A stretch of DNA of 36,345 nt, taken from assembly GCA_024234995.1 (NCBI GenBank), contig JACKNF010000037.1:1-36345 (forward strand), in the 5' to 3' direction. The stretch's first letter is position 1, and every line of letters starts with the position of its first letter. The notes beneath the pieces were generated by a model, which had not been told where the DNA came from, did not search any database, and saw only the letters and a program-made list of their open reading frames with translations. Source of the DNA: Gammaproteobacteria bacterium. Lineage in GTDB: Bacteria > Pseudomonadota > Gammaproteobacteria > Competibacterales > Competibacteraceae. A program made the position numbers and the translations under genes. Shown piece after piece: positions 25,805 through 33,689 of this stretch.

Positions 25805-26056
25805 ATCGGCGCCGCCCAGCGCAACGGCCTCGCCCCCAAAGCCTACCGGCGCACGGTGCTGCGTCGGATCGCCGGGCATCCAATCAACCGCATCGACGAC
25901 CTGCTGCCTGGAACCTCCCAGCACTTCACGCGCCCGACGCGCCGTTGCGTCCCACCCGGCGAGCCGAATCTCATTTTCGCCGATTTTCCAACCGAGGCCG
26001 AGCGTCTGATTCGCCACCGATGGCCTTTGCCCAGCGGGCAATCGGAATTAAACTAA
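25805..26056 (+). pseudogene. IS66-family transposase, C-terminal fragment
   Basis: 83 codons beginning IGAAQRNGLAPKAYRRTVLR, with the typical IS66 C-terminal IAGHPINRIDDLLP, then a non-standard tail to a TAA. The catalytic part is absent. Same orientation as the internal IS66 fragment at 23162-23281. Confidence 0.75.
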
Positions 26057-26206
26057 TCATAAGTCATGGGCTTAAGGAAAAGGTCACGGTTTTTTACCAA
26101 CCACTGGGCGTCCTAAAAAGACTTTGGCGACGGCGCTGCTGATCCCGCCTTTGGGCGGCAGAACGGCGCATGATTGTTTTAAGCGGATATCGATGGAGGC
26201 ACCCCG

Positions 26207-26521
26207 ATGGGCATGTTTGATCGCGTCAAAATTTGTCACGGTTTGTCAGAGGCGTCTCACCATGATGTGTGGTTTCAGACGAAAGATATTGATCGACACC
26301 TGATTGATTACGAAATACGCGACGGCCACCTTTTTCGACTCAACGGGGTCGATGATGAAGGTGAGCATATCGACTTTGACCCGCCCTTGCCGGTCGAACT
26401 GACCGGGACGATTCGATGTGACACGACCTTGAATGAGGGCACAGATGCCGAACACGTCGCCTATGAAATTCGGTTAGTGAAAGGCGAAGTTCGATCTCTT
26501 CGCCAGCTACCGATCACCTAG
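26207..26521 (+). CDS. Small hypothetical protein
   Basis: 104 residues, acidic, starting MGMFDRVKICHGLSE. Short proteins starting MGxFDxVK and carrying a WFQTKDID-like segment occur in phage and plasmid contexts, often as uncharacterised conserved proteins; here the cysteine pairs of some relatives are not present. GGAGG lies about 7 nt before the ATG, which supports translation. No signal peptide or membrane helix. Function unknown; isolated between IS66 debris and the HD hydrolase gene. Confidence 0.7.
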   Translation: MGMFDRVKICHGLSEASHHDVWFQTKDIDRHLIDYEIRDGHLFRLNGVDDEGEHIDFDPPLPVELTGTIRCDTTLNEGTDAEHVAYEIRLVKGEVRSLRQLPIT

Positions 26522-26976
26522 CACCGGCATCGTGATCTTGTGTTGCGTCACCGCCGGGGAGCAGCGGCGTCGTGAAAAACCCCAGCCGGCGTTCGCGGAC
26601 AGAATGAGCGCACCGATCCCGTACTTCCGGCCTCATCAACCACCCCGCCGTTTACCGTGGGGTGGCCTCGCAAGCCATCTTGGATCGCCGCGTCACGCAA
26701 ATGGCGAACCCCCGATACCGCTCATGCGTCTTGACTTGGTCGGGATCTCCATGTTCCTCAATACTCACGCTGATCGCCTTCATCGCTTGACCCGCACGTC
26801 GACCACCTGCCGGAATACGTGATGACTGGCACTCGATCCATCCTGGAAGCGGTCCTTATCGCTCATTCGAGGCAACGATCTGATTTCCACGCCACTCCAG
26901 TCGATCATCGGATTCTGATCGTCCGTGATGATCCTTCCGACGGTGGTCCACACCCCTCACTACGGAGTCCACCTTG
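26522..26976. other. Intergenic stretch, no supported gene
   Basis: A plus-strand frame (26532-26822) is open but reads as low-information, proline- and arginine-rich sequence without motifs. CCACCCC / GGGGTGG (26640-26665 region) could form a 7-bp stem, without a T-run. No promoter was recognised with confidence. Confidence 0.4.
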
Positions 26977-27570
26977 ATGAACAAACTGCTGCAAGCCATC
27001 GCGCTGGCCAGCGAAGGCCACCGGGCGCAAACGCGAAAAGTTGATGGAACCCCCTATATTGCTCATCCCCTGGCGGTGGGGATGATCCTGCAAACGGTCA
27101 CCGCGGATGAACACATCCTCATCGCTGGCATCTTACACGACGTCCTGGAAGATACCCGGATCGATCCGCAGATCCTGCGTGAACAATTCGCGCCGGAGGT
27201 TCTCCACTACATTCAAGGCGTCACGGAAGACAAAGCCATCACCGACTGGCGGACACGGAAAGAACGGTCGATCGACCACCTCCGCACCGCACCCTATCCG
27301 GTTAAACTGATCGCGGCCGCCGATAAATATCACAACCTTTGGACGCTGTCCGAAGACGTGAAGCGAAAAGGCAACGGGATTTGGGCGGTGTTTAAACGTG
27401 GAAAAGCCGAACAAGGCTGGTACTATCAAACGCTTTATGACCTTTTTAAAGCCGAGGGTGCGCTGCAATCGCTGCCGATGATCATCGAGATGAAAACCCA
27501 TCTCCAGTTTCTCTTTCATGAAGACAAAGACGGCTCTCCCATGGCCCCTCCTTCATCGCGCGCCCCATGA
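26977..27570 (+). CDS. HD-domain hydrolase, MESH1/SpoT-like (putative (p)ppGpp hydrolase)
   Basis: 197 residues with the SpoT/MESH1-type metal-dependent HD fold: HRAQTRKVDGTPYIAHPLAV (residues 15-34, metal His30), LIAGILHDVLEDT (His54-Asp55 pair) and LIAAADKYHNLWTL near 112. The synthetase and TGS/ACT domains of RelA/SpoT are absent, so it is a stand-alone hydrolase type. Likely activity is removal of the 3' pyrophosphate of (p)ppGpp, though related HD proteins hydrolyse other nucleotides. GGAG fits either the ATG at 26977 or a TTG one codon earlier; the ATG is chosen. The last 20 residues look disordered. Found in an accessory zone without an obvious synthetase partner. Confidence 0.82.
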   Translation: MNKLLQAIALASEGHRAQTRKVDGTPYIAHPLAVGMILQTVTADEHILIAGILHDVLEDTRIDPQILREQFAPEVLHYIQGVTEDKAITDWRTRKERSIDHLRTAPYPVKLIAAADKYHNLWTLSEDVKRKGNGIWAVFKRGKAEQGWYYQTLYDLFKAEGALQSLPMIIEMKTHLQFLFHEDKDGSPMAPPSSRAP

Positions 27571-27637
27571 AGGCGCTTGAGGTTCGCGCCGATGATCGTG
27601 AGCCGAGCCTTCAACGAGGCACGGACACCCAAAGCCG

Positions 27638-27730
27638 ATGAACGTCAACTCACTCCAAGGCTTTCCCATGACCACTGCATGGCATTGCCTGATGACCGGC
27701 TGGATCAGCCTGGTGATTTGCTATTGGTGA
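27638..27730 (+). CDS. Possible small hydrophobic peptide
   Basis: 30-residue frame whose last 20 residues (from MTTAWHCLMTGWISLVICYW) could span a membrane. No clear ribosome binding site and no homology known to me. It lies alone in the 308-bp gap between the HD hydrolase and the next gene, where nothing else was recognised. Confidence 0.18.
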   Translation: MNVNSLQGFPMTTAWHCLMTGWISLVICYW

Positions 27731-27878
27731 TGATGGTATAAGGGGCTGCTCCATCGTCCACGAAGCGGATGGGTACGGTACCGATGCGCGTCTTCGTTCT
27801 TCTGATCCGCCGCCTCATGGCTCCCGGTGACCGAACGGTTCACCGCCCCGCGCGTTTTTCTGTTTTCGAGGCCCCGCC

Positions 27879-28763
27879 ATGACGTCCGACCGCATTCGCC
27901 AATGGCATCGCCTGTTCGGCATTACCCTGACCGACGTGTTTCGCGCGACCCCGTGGCGGGTGGAACTGGAAAAGGAACTGGCGTTGCAAAGCCAACTGCT
28001 GGACGTGGTGATCATCGAGCAGGCCACCGGGGAACCGGCGTTATCACCGCCCGGCTGGGAACTGCCCGAGGGCCTGGAAGGCTTGCGCGCCCATAACCTG
28101 CTGACCTATAAATCCCAGCACGAAGCGCTGGACCCCTGGGCGCTGGATGAACTGATCGGGCATTACGTGAACTACCGGAAACTCCTGAGCCGGGGCGCGC
28201 CGTTGCCACCGGAAGCCGACTTCCAACTCTACGCGGTCGCCACCCGGTTTCCACAGGGACTGGCGGCGCAGGTCCCGCTGATCCCCACCGCGTGGCCCGG
28301 GGTGTTCGACATTATCTGGGGCACACACCCAGTGCGCTTGATCGTCCTCAGCGCCATTGACCGTCACCCGCGCAACGCCGCCTGGGAACTGTTCAGCGTC
28401 CAGCAGGATCGGATTCGGCATGGCGCGCAGCATTATCCCTGGCGGCATACCGGCGCCCGGGAACTCATGAGAGAGTTATATCTCATTTACGTTTTGGAGG
28501 AACCGAGCATGGCCTATACGATGGAAGACTTTATTCGCGAAACGCACCAGCAGATCCTGCACGGCATGACGCCGGACGAACGGCAAGCGTTTCTGGCGGA
28601 ACTGGACCCCGACGAGCGTCTGCATGGCTTGGTGCCGGAAGAACGCTTGCGCGGCTTGGGGCCGGAAGAACGCCTGCGCGGCTTGGGGCCGGAAGAACGC
28701 CTGCGCGGTTTGGGGCCGGACGAGTTACAGCAACTGAAAGACTATTTGAAACGTTTGAATTGA
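27879..28763 (+). CDS. Rpn/PD-(D/E)XK-like protein with C-terminal nonapeptide repeats
   Basis: 294 residues. The first 200 resemble the large family of Rpn/YhgA-type transposase-like nucleases: an N-terminal RATPWRVELEKELALQSQLL then DVVII, matching the spacing of acidic residues before a hydrophobic strand, and a YKSQHEALDPWALDEL segment with Tyr-Lys. Full catalytic assignment is uncertain. The C-terminus has five 9-residue repeats of the type LGPEERLRG, then a short helix. GAGG lies 7 nt before the ATG. Such proteins are often multicopy and linked to recombination or to mobile DNA. It is the last gene before the recombinase gene on the other strand. Confidence 0.65.
   Translation: MTSDRIRQWHRLFGITLTDVFRATPWRVELEKELALQSQLLDVVIIEQATGEPALSPPGWELPEGLEGLRAHNLLTYKSQHEALDPWALDELIGHYVNYRKLLSRGAPLPPEADFQLYAVATRFPQGLAAQVPLIPTAWPGVFDIIWGTHPVRLIVLSAIDRHPRNAAWELFSVQQDRIRHGAQHYPWRHTGARELMRELYLIYVLEEPSMAYTMEDFIRETHQQILHGMTPDERQAFLAELDPDERLHGLVPEERLRGLGPEERLRGLGPEERLRGLGPDELQQLKDYLKRLN
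28602..28736 (+). repeat. Five 27-bp tandem repeats inside the Rpn-like gene
   Basis: Five consecutive 27-bp units encode LDPDERLHG, LVPEERLRG, LGPEERLRG twice, and LGPDELQQL. The third and fourth are nearly identical in DNA, which points to recent unit duplication and probable copy-number variation. Confidence 0.85.
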
Positions 28764-28902
28764 AGGCGCGCGCGATCGGCGATCATTCGGATCGGTGCCC
28801 TCCTGAAAAAAGCGTTTCTGTGAAGAGACCGATCGGGCCATTTCCCATTGAAGGGGACACTTCGGCAGGCATAACCGAGCCGAACGGATGCACCATGCAC
28901 CG

Positions 28903-30780
28903 TCACGACCGCCGCCCCGGAATCGTCAAGCCCGCCCGCTCCAGCAGCCAGGTCTCGCGCGGCAACACCACCGGCGTGGGTGCTGCGGGGTCTTTCAGCG
29001 CCGCCAAAGTCGGTTCACCCGGCACTCCGATGCGGCCCACCTCGCGCAACAGCCGATAAACGTGACGTAGCCAGTGCGGCAGGGTTTGATCGGCCGGACA
29101 CACCGCCTGTGCGGGGTCGGGCAACAAGGTCAAGGTGTCGCGCACCACCGCCTGTTGTCGTTCACCGGTGACGACAAAACGCAGCACCTGATCTTTGGGC
29201 GTCTCCCAGAACACATCGAGCACCCCGTCTCGGTAGGACGCGGCCGGTTGCAGCCGGGCCGCCTGGCGATGGGTCAGACCGATCACCCGCACCACCTCAA
29301 TGTGCACCGCCACCACCGGGTCTTCAGCACGGATGCGGTCGAGGCGCTCGGCGATCGCGTCGTCACTCAGCGCCGGCGGCGGACGCGGGACGCTGGCGTC
29401 TACCGCCAACGGCTGGCCCGCCGCACGGGCGAGCGGGATCAAGTCCGGCCGCTCCAGCCAGCCGCAGAGCTGGGCGAGCAGTTGCGCCTGGTTGCGGACG
29501 GTGGCGGCGTTTTGGTCAGGCCGGGCGGACCAATGCCGGTGCAGCACCGCGATATGCGCTTCGCTCAGGGCGTCCGGGGTGGACAACGGCACGCCGGCGT
29601 CTGCCCAGAGCGCCAGCAGTCGATGGAGCACCGTCCAGCGTTGTCGCAGGGTGTGGGTGCTCACCGCGCCCGCACCGTTGGCTCGTTGCCCGATGCGGTC
29701 CTGGAGCCGGGCGGCCAAGAGCTGCTGTTGGACGCGCCGTTCAGCGCGCCGGGTTTTCTCCGTTGGCGCTGTACGCAACGCAGGGGTCACCGGCCCGCCC
29801 GTTGGGTCCAGCTTTCCATAATAGGCGGCGGTAATCCCCGGCCGGGCATGGCCCAGGCGGCTAGCGACCTCGAGCTGTGCCTGGCGCTGCGTGGCCGGAT
29901 CGACCGGCCCACCACCACGCACCGGCGACGGTTCGCCCGTGGCTTCCTCATACCGATCATTGGCGTACTGATGACGCAAGCCATGACTGACCAGGCCGTC
30001 CTTCCGGGTGACGCCATGCCGGGCCAGGACATGATAACAGTGGGCCAGCCATTGCTTGAGGTCATAGTCGAGGGGAATCATCGAGCGCCGGGTCTGCGCC
30101 GCGTAGTCCTGAGCCTCGGCCAGCACGGCGCGTTGCGCCTCGGTCTCGATGGGCACGATGCGCGGTCGACCGCCCTTAGTCCCCGCGACCACCCGGAACT
30201 GCGTGGCGTTCACGGTATCGCGCGCCGGGTTGAGCAAAGACGCTTCCTGAAGGCGCAACCCGAAGGCGTGTTGCAAGCGCAGGACCCGCGCCACCGCCGG
30301 ATCATCGCCTTCAATCTCGGCGATCTTCGCTTCAGGATCAACGCCCGCCGCCGTCCAGGAATGATCGTGATCGGCGGCATAGGTCCGCTGATAGCGGGTG
30401 GGATCGTCCAGGTAGGACGCGCCCGGCCGGAGCATCGACGCTTTACCGATCCAGCCGCACAGCAGGGTCAGATAAGAAAAACGCTTTTGCAGGGTGGAAG
30501 CCGACAACCCCTGCCGTTCCCAGAGGCGCATCAAGGCTTCGATATGCTTGGGCTTGAAATGCCGCACATCGGTCAACGCATAGCCCAAGTCATGCAACTG
30601 GCGGATCATGCGCGAGAAAAATTCCGACCGATCCGCGATGGTAGCGTGGCTGACCACCTTGCGCCTGTCGGCGCTGCGGCGCAAATGGCGCTTGAGTAGG
30701 CATTGAGGGACGTAAACGCCCGCGCACGCCGGCCGTGCGGCGGTGGGGTGGGCGCTGCGCCTGCACCTTCGCTGGACCAT
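28903..30780 (-). CDS. Large tyrosine recombinase with a degenerate tandem second module
   Basis: Site-specific recombinase of 625 residues, about twice the usual size. Residues about 47-330 form an apparently complete enzyme: core-binding domain, then Arg176 (FGLRLQEA), Lys202, His266-x-x-Arg269 (SHGLRHQYA), His311 (RLGHARP) and Tyr320 or Tyr321. Residues about 370-590 repeat the same order with a constant offset near 327-331: LCGWI/LCGWL, DDPAVARV/EDPVVAVH, GLRLQEA/GLTHRQA, LKQWLAHCYHVL/LPHWLRHVYRLL. The second copy has Thr at the arginine position and ends before an HxxR box, so it cannot be catalytic. It may have a structural or DNA-binding role. The first 45 residues are basic and the true start may lie further in; no good ribosome binding site is seen. 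Confidence 0.85.
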   Translation of the reverse strand: MVQRRCRRSAHPTAARPACAGVYVPQCLLKRHLRRSADRRKVVSHATIADRSEFFSRMIRQLHDLGYALTDVRHFKPKHIEALMRLWERQGLSASTLQKRFSYLTLLCGWIGKASMLRPGASYLDDPTRYQRTYAADHDHSWTAAGVDPEAKIAEIEGDDPAVARVLRLQHAFGLRLQEASLLNPARDTVNATQFRVVAGTKGGRPRIVPIETEAQRAVLAEAQDYAAQTRRSMIPLDYDLKQWLAHCYHVLARHGVTRKDGLVSHGLRHQYANDRYEEATGEPSPVRGGGPVDPATQRQAQLEVASRLGHARPGITAAYYGKLDPTGGPVTPALRTAPTEKTRRAERRVQQQLLAARLQDRIGQRANGAGAVSTHTLRQRWTVLHRLLALWADAGVPLSTPDALSEAHIAVLHRHWSARPDQNAATVRNQAQLLAQLCGWLERPDLIPLARAAGQPLAVDASVPRPPPALSDDAIAERLDRIRAEDPVVAVHIEVVRVIGLTHRQAARLQPAASYRDGVLDVFWETPKDQVLRFVVTGERQQAVVRDTLTLLPDPAQAVCPADQTLPHWLRHVYRLLREVGRIGVPGEPTLAALKDPAAPTPVVLPRETWLLERAGLTIPGRRS

Positions 30781-31098
30781 CTCATGGTCTTGCTCGAACC
30801 TTTAAAAAGCGCACGCCATTAAAAAACGAAACAGGTTAAACGCGGGCCATGCTTGAGGGCTGTACCAGCAACGAGGGTCTTGCCCGAAAGATCCTCTCGT
30901 CCCGAACCGTCGCCGGTTGGGGCCGCGCTCCGCAAGGGAGCCGGACTGTCCTGTTTTGCTTCATCCTCTTTTCTCCTGACCTCGATCTCCCGAATGGCGT
31001 CGAGAGTGAACGCGCACCCGAAGGGCCGTCACCGTTCGTGACTTGCCGTTCCGGCCACTTGCAAGAAGCGGACGGCGTTCGTTCAAGGCGTGGGTGGA
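30781..31098. other. Intergenic stretch between recombinase and the next gene
   Basis: Both strands contain open frames that look like chance readings of GC-rich DNA. AT-rich sequence at 30800-30840 is upstream of the recombinase gene and could hold its promoter, but no clear -35/-10 pair was found. Confidence 0.35.
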
Positions 31099-31521
31099 TC
31101 AATGGGCCGGGGAACCAGCCTTCTGGCCTTCACCGTCCGGGACGGATTTGGAATCCGTCGCCGGGTCGGGTTCCGACCGACTAAACACCCACTGGAGATA
31201 ATCCAGGGCGATGTCTTCGGCCTCCTCCAAACGCGCGGCGTACTGGACGAACGCTGAAATCACCAAGGCCGGATCGGGCCGATAGCCGCGCATCCGTTTG
31301 CGCAACCGTTTGGCCACGGCAGCGGCGGCGTCATACGCCGCCTCCATGATCTTGATCCGGCGCAAGCCGTTGTCATCCTCGTTGCGGGACACCCGGTGGA
31401 ACATCCCTTTGCGCAGGGTGTACAACTCCCCGTCCTCCAGGTCCATCAGGCCCCGCAGCGTCTCGATCAACGCGGTTGCTTCCTCCGGCGTCGCGCCGGT
31501 TTTCATCGTCAGTTCATTCAT
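31099..31521 (-). CDS. Hypothetical helical protein
   Basis: 140 residues, family not recognised. It is predicted largely helical: an acidic N-terminal part (EEATALIETLRGLMDLEDGE) is followed by a basic, alanine-rich helix (AAAAVAKRLRKRMRG) and an amphipathic segment near residue 100. No cysteine motif, signal peptide or membrane segment. AGGAG lies about 8 nt before the ATG, a good start. Its upstream region is the 0.5-kb repeat array at 31582-32107, so its promoter must be in or near that array. Confidence 0.65.
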   Translation of the reverse strand: MNELTMKTGATPEEATALIETLRGLMDLEDGELYTLRKGMFHRVSRNEDDNGLRRIKIMEAAYDAAAAVAKRLRKRMRGYRPDPALVISAFVQYAARLEEAEDIALDYLQWVFSRSEPDPATDSKSVPDGEGQKAGSPAH

Positions 31522-31581
31522 TACATCGCTCCTCTTTCACACCTCATGCTTCGCACTTCACGGTTCACATCACACGCATCA

Positions 31582-32107
31582 CGCCCACCTTGATGAAGCC
31601 GTAGGGCCACGGCGGTCGGTTGATCCTCCGTTTGCAGGTTCACTTTCATCTACACGTTCACGTTCACCTTCGTCTTCACGTTCACATCACACATTTCGCC
31701 CACCTCGTTGAAGCCGTAGGGCCACGGCGGTCGGTTGATCCTCCGTTTCCAGGTTCACCTTCATCTTCATCTTCATCTTATCTTCATCTTCACGTTCACC
31801 TTCATCTCCATCTTCACGTTCACATCACATTTCGCCCACCTCGATGAAGCCGTAGGGCCACGGCGGTCGGTTCATCCTCCTCTTCACGGTTCGTTCACGA
31901 TTCACGATTCACAGTTCACGGTTCACAATTCACATCACATACCTTTCGCCCACCTTGATGAAGCCGTAGGGCCACGGCGGTCGGTTCATCCTCCTCTTCA
32001 CGGTTCACGTTCACGTTCACGATTCACGATTCACAGTTCACGGTTCACAATTCACGATTCACATCACATACCTTTCGCCCACCTTGATGAAGCCGTAGGG
32101 CCACGGC
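31582..32107. repeat. Five long-period repeats with TTCACG/TTCATC low-complexity spacers
   Basis: A 49-bp unit containing GATGAAGCCGTAGGGCCACG and then GCGGTCGGTT recurs at 31582, 31697, 31833, 31947 and 32076, at intervals of 115, 136, 114 and 129 bp. The last copy is cut after 32 bp. Each holds the near-palindrome GCCGTAGGGCCACGGC. Spacers are degenerate runs of 6-9 bp units such as TTCACG, TTCATC and ATTCACG. Plus-strand open frames through it are low-complexity by-products. Confidence 0.9.
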
Positions 32108-32902
32108 TGTTGAACCGGTTGGATTGGCGTGGGTCGGTTCGTCCCCACGGCGAAGTTTGTTTTGCCGGTGTTTCGCCTCACCGCCGGCCAGGCCGGGTCC
32201 TGTCTCGGTAGGACGCCTCCGCGCTCGCCCGTTGCTTAGCCTGGGGGACGGCGACGCCAGGATTCGGGCATTTTCAAGAGCGCCCGAAGCGCGCTCCCCG
32301 GCCATTCACGGGACCGGAACCGTTTAAAACCATCGCCCAATGCGGTGGGGAATTCGGGACAGCAACCGCCGTCAGGGGTTTTTCAAGGGAAAGGGCACAG
32401 GACACGACGCGACATCACGCCACATCCGGTCGCGCAGGGGCGCCACGCAACGGGGACGTTCGCGAAATTGGAGAACCACACAGGGGATCAACCGGAATCT
32501 CGTCCAGCGTACAGGCCAGACGACCACGATCCGCATCCAGGAAGGACGCCGCGATCACACAAGACTCGACGACACGCGCGGTGCAGCACCGCGCATCGCA
32601 GAGGAACCCGCACGGGGGAGGCTTCAATCCTCCGCCGGTTTAACCGGGTATGGCGGTCATGCCGACCGCATGAGGAACGCACCCAACGGGGACGCCCCTC
32701 CAAAGAGGCTTTCGCTGGCGGCGTCGGGCCGAACACCCCACGCGACACCCCACAGCGTTCGTTGCGGATTTTGACGGGTTGGCCAACGTCCCCGTGATCC
32801 CCGGACATCCCTGACGCTCCGGGTGGCGCCTGCCTCGTCTGGGCCGGACGAGGGGATCGGCGCGGTCAGAACGCGCGACAATCCATTCGATAAAAATAAA
32901 GC
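32108..32902. other. Non-coding or unrecognised stretch
   Basis: Overlapping plus-strand frames of about 145 codons at 32340-32797 read as arginine-, glycine- and threonine-rich sequence without domains and without good ribosome binding sites. No gene is supported. Short GC-rich inverted repeats are scattered through it. Confidence 0.4.
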
Positions 32903-33025
32903 AAAACCAGCGGAAAAAGTCAAAACATCTTTTGGGTTTTACCGGACGTTTACCGGATGTTTTTTTGTTCCCGCACTTGTCAAATCAACGGGTTGGAATG
33001 TTTTGATTTCCTCTCTGTTCGCAGA
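32903..33025 (+). repeat. 123-bp direct repeat, copy A
   Basis: Nearly identical to 33083-33205 (fixed offset 180 bp). Shared blocks include CGGAAAAAGTCAAAACATCT and CTTGTCAAATCAACGGGTTG. Inside, TCAAAACAT (32920-32928) and ATGTTTTGA (32998-33006) form a 9-bp inverted repeat about 69 bp apart. Confidence 0.9.
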
Positions 33026-33082
33026 AGCAGGGACATCGAACAGGTTCTGGGGCCGATGGGGTCACTCGCTCAGTCACTCCCA

Positions 33083-33205
33083 AAAACTGGCGGAAAAAGT
33101 CAAAACATCTTTTCGGTTTTACCAGCGGTTTACCCGATGTTTTGTTGTTCCTGCGCTTGTCAAATCAACGGGTTGGAATGTTTTGATTTCCTCTCTGTTT
33201 GCAGA
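33083..33205 (+). repeat. 123-bp direct repeat, copy B
   Basis: Second copy of the element at 32903-33025, same length, differing by scattered substitutions only. The inner inverted repeat is kept at 33100-33108 and 33178-33186. Confidence 0.9.
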
Positions 33206-33227
33206 CAACCGGTTTTATGGGATCACG

Positions 33228-33262
33228 GGCCTTTCTGAAAGACCGCTCATTGCGGTCAGGCC
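33228..33262. other. Nested hairpin next to the repeat zone
   Basis: GACCGC / GCGGTC (33241-33246 and 33252-33257, TCATT loop) lies inside an outer GGCCT / AGGCC pair (33228-33232 and 33258-33262). No T-run follows. Possible structured element of the repeat-rich region. Confidence 0.4.
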
Positions 33263-33402
33263 ATGTATCGCGAGGCGCAGCGCCCCCGCCCGTTCATCGC
33301 CAGCTTCTCGATCCGCTTGATCGCCAGGGCAGTTGTCGGCGGATCGGGAGCAAGGATTTTACAGACAGCCGACTTAAGGCGCTTGATCGTTGAAGTTTCG
33401 AT

Positions 33403-33446
33403 AGTATAAAAATAACATATTGATTATTAATCATTAAAAAATATTT
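33403..33446. other. AT-rich segment flanking the iterons
   Basis: About 44 bp that are almost entirely A and T, with the 13-bp palindrome TGATTATTAATCA at 33421-33433. It directly abuts the first 11-bp unit. An easily melted segment beside iterons is typical of replication origins. No clear DnaA box was found by eye. Confidence 0.6.
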
Positions 33447-33687
33447 GTTCAAAGCCTGTTCAAACGCTGTTCAAACCGAGTTCAAAGCCTGTTCAAACGC
33501 TGTTCAAACGCTGTTCAAACCGAGTTCAAAGCCTGTTTAAACGCTGTTCAAACCGAGTTCAAAGCCTATTCAAACACTGTTCAAACCGAGTTCAAAGCCT
33601 GTTCAAACGGAGTTCAAACGGAATTCAAAGCCTGTTCAAACGGAGTTCAAACGGAATCAAAGCCTGTTCAAACCGAGTTCAAAGCCG
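33447..33687. repeat. Array of 22 direct 11-bp repeats (iteron- or parS-like)
   Basis: Units start every 11 bp from 33447 to 33677. Each begins with a near-constant GTTCAAA followed by a variable four-base tail, one of GCCT, CGCT, CCGA or CGGA in a partly ordered succession. Only a few deviate (GTTTAAA at 33535, ATTCAAA at 33568 and 33623, one 10-bp unit at 33656). The 11-bp period places every unit on nearly the same face of the helix, as expected for cooperative binding by an initiator or centromere-binding protein. There are no spacers, so it is not a CRISPR. Confidence 0.92.
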
Positions 33688-33689
33688 AT

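Noticed and set aside
26532..26822. 96-codon plus-strand frame after the small hypothetical gene
   Set aside because: Low-information sequence without motifs or a ribosome binding site.
29074..30699. 541-codon plus-strand frame opposite the recombinase
   Set aside because: Antisense shadow of a GC-rich gene with clear recombinase motifs; no domains of its own.
31298..32211. Histidine-, serine- and proline-rich plus-strand frames across the repeat array
   Set aside because: Translations of low-complexity repeats (HLHLHVH and similar) with no start signals.
32340..32797. Two overlapping plus-strand frames of about 145 codons
   Set aside because: No motifs, biased towards Arg, Thr and Gly, and no ribosome binding sites; chance openness is likelier.
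33447..33687. CRISPR array
   Set aside because: Units are 11 bp with no spacers and no cas genes are present; iterons fit better.
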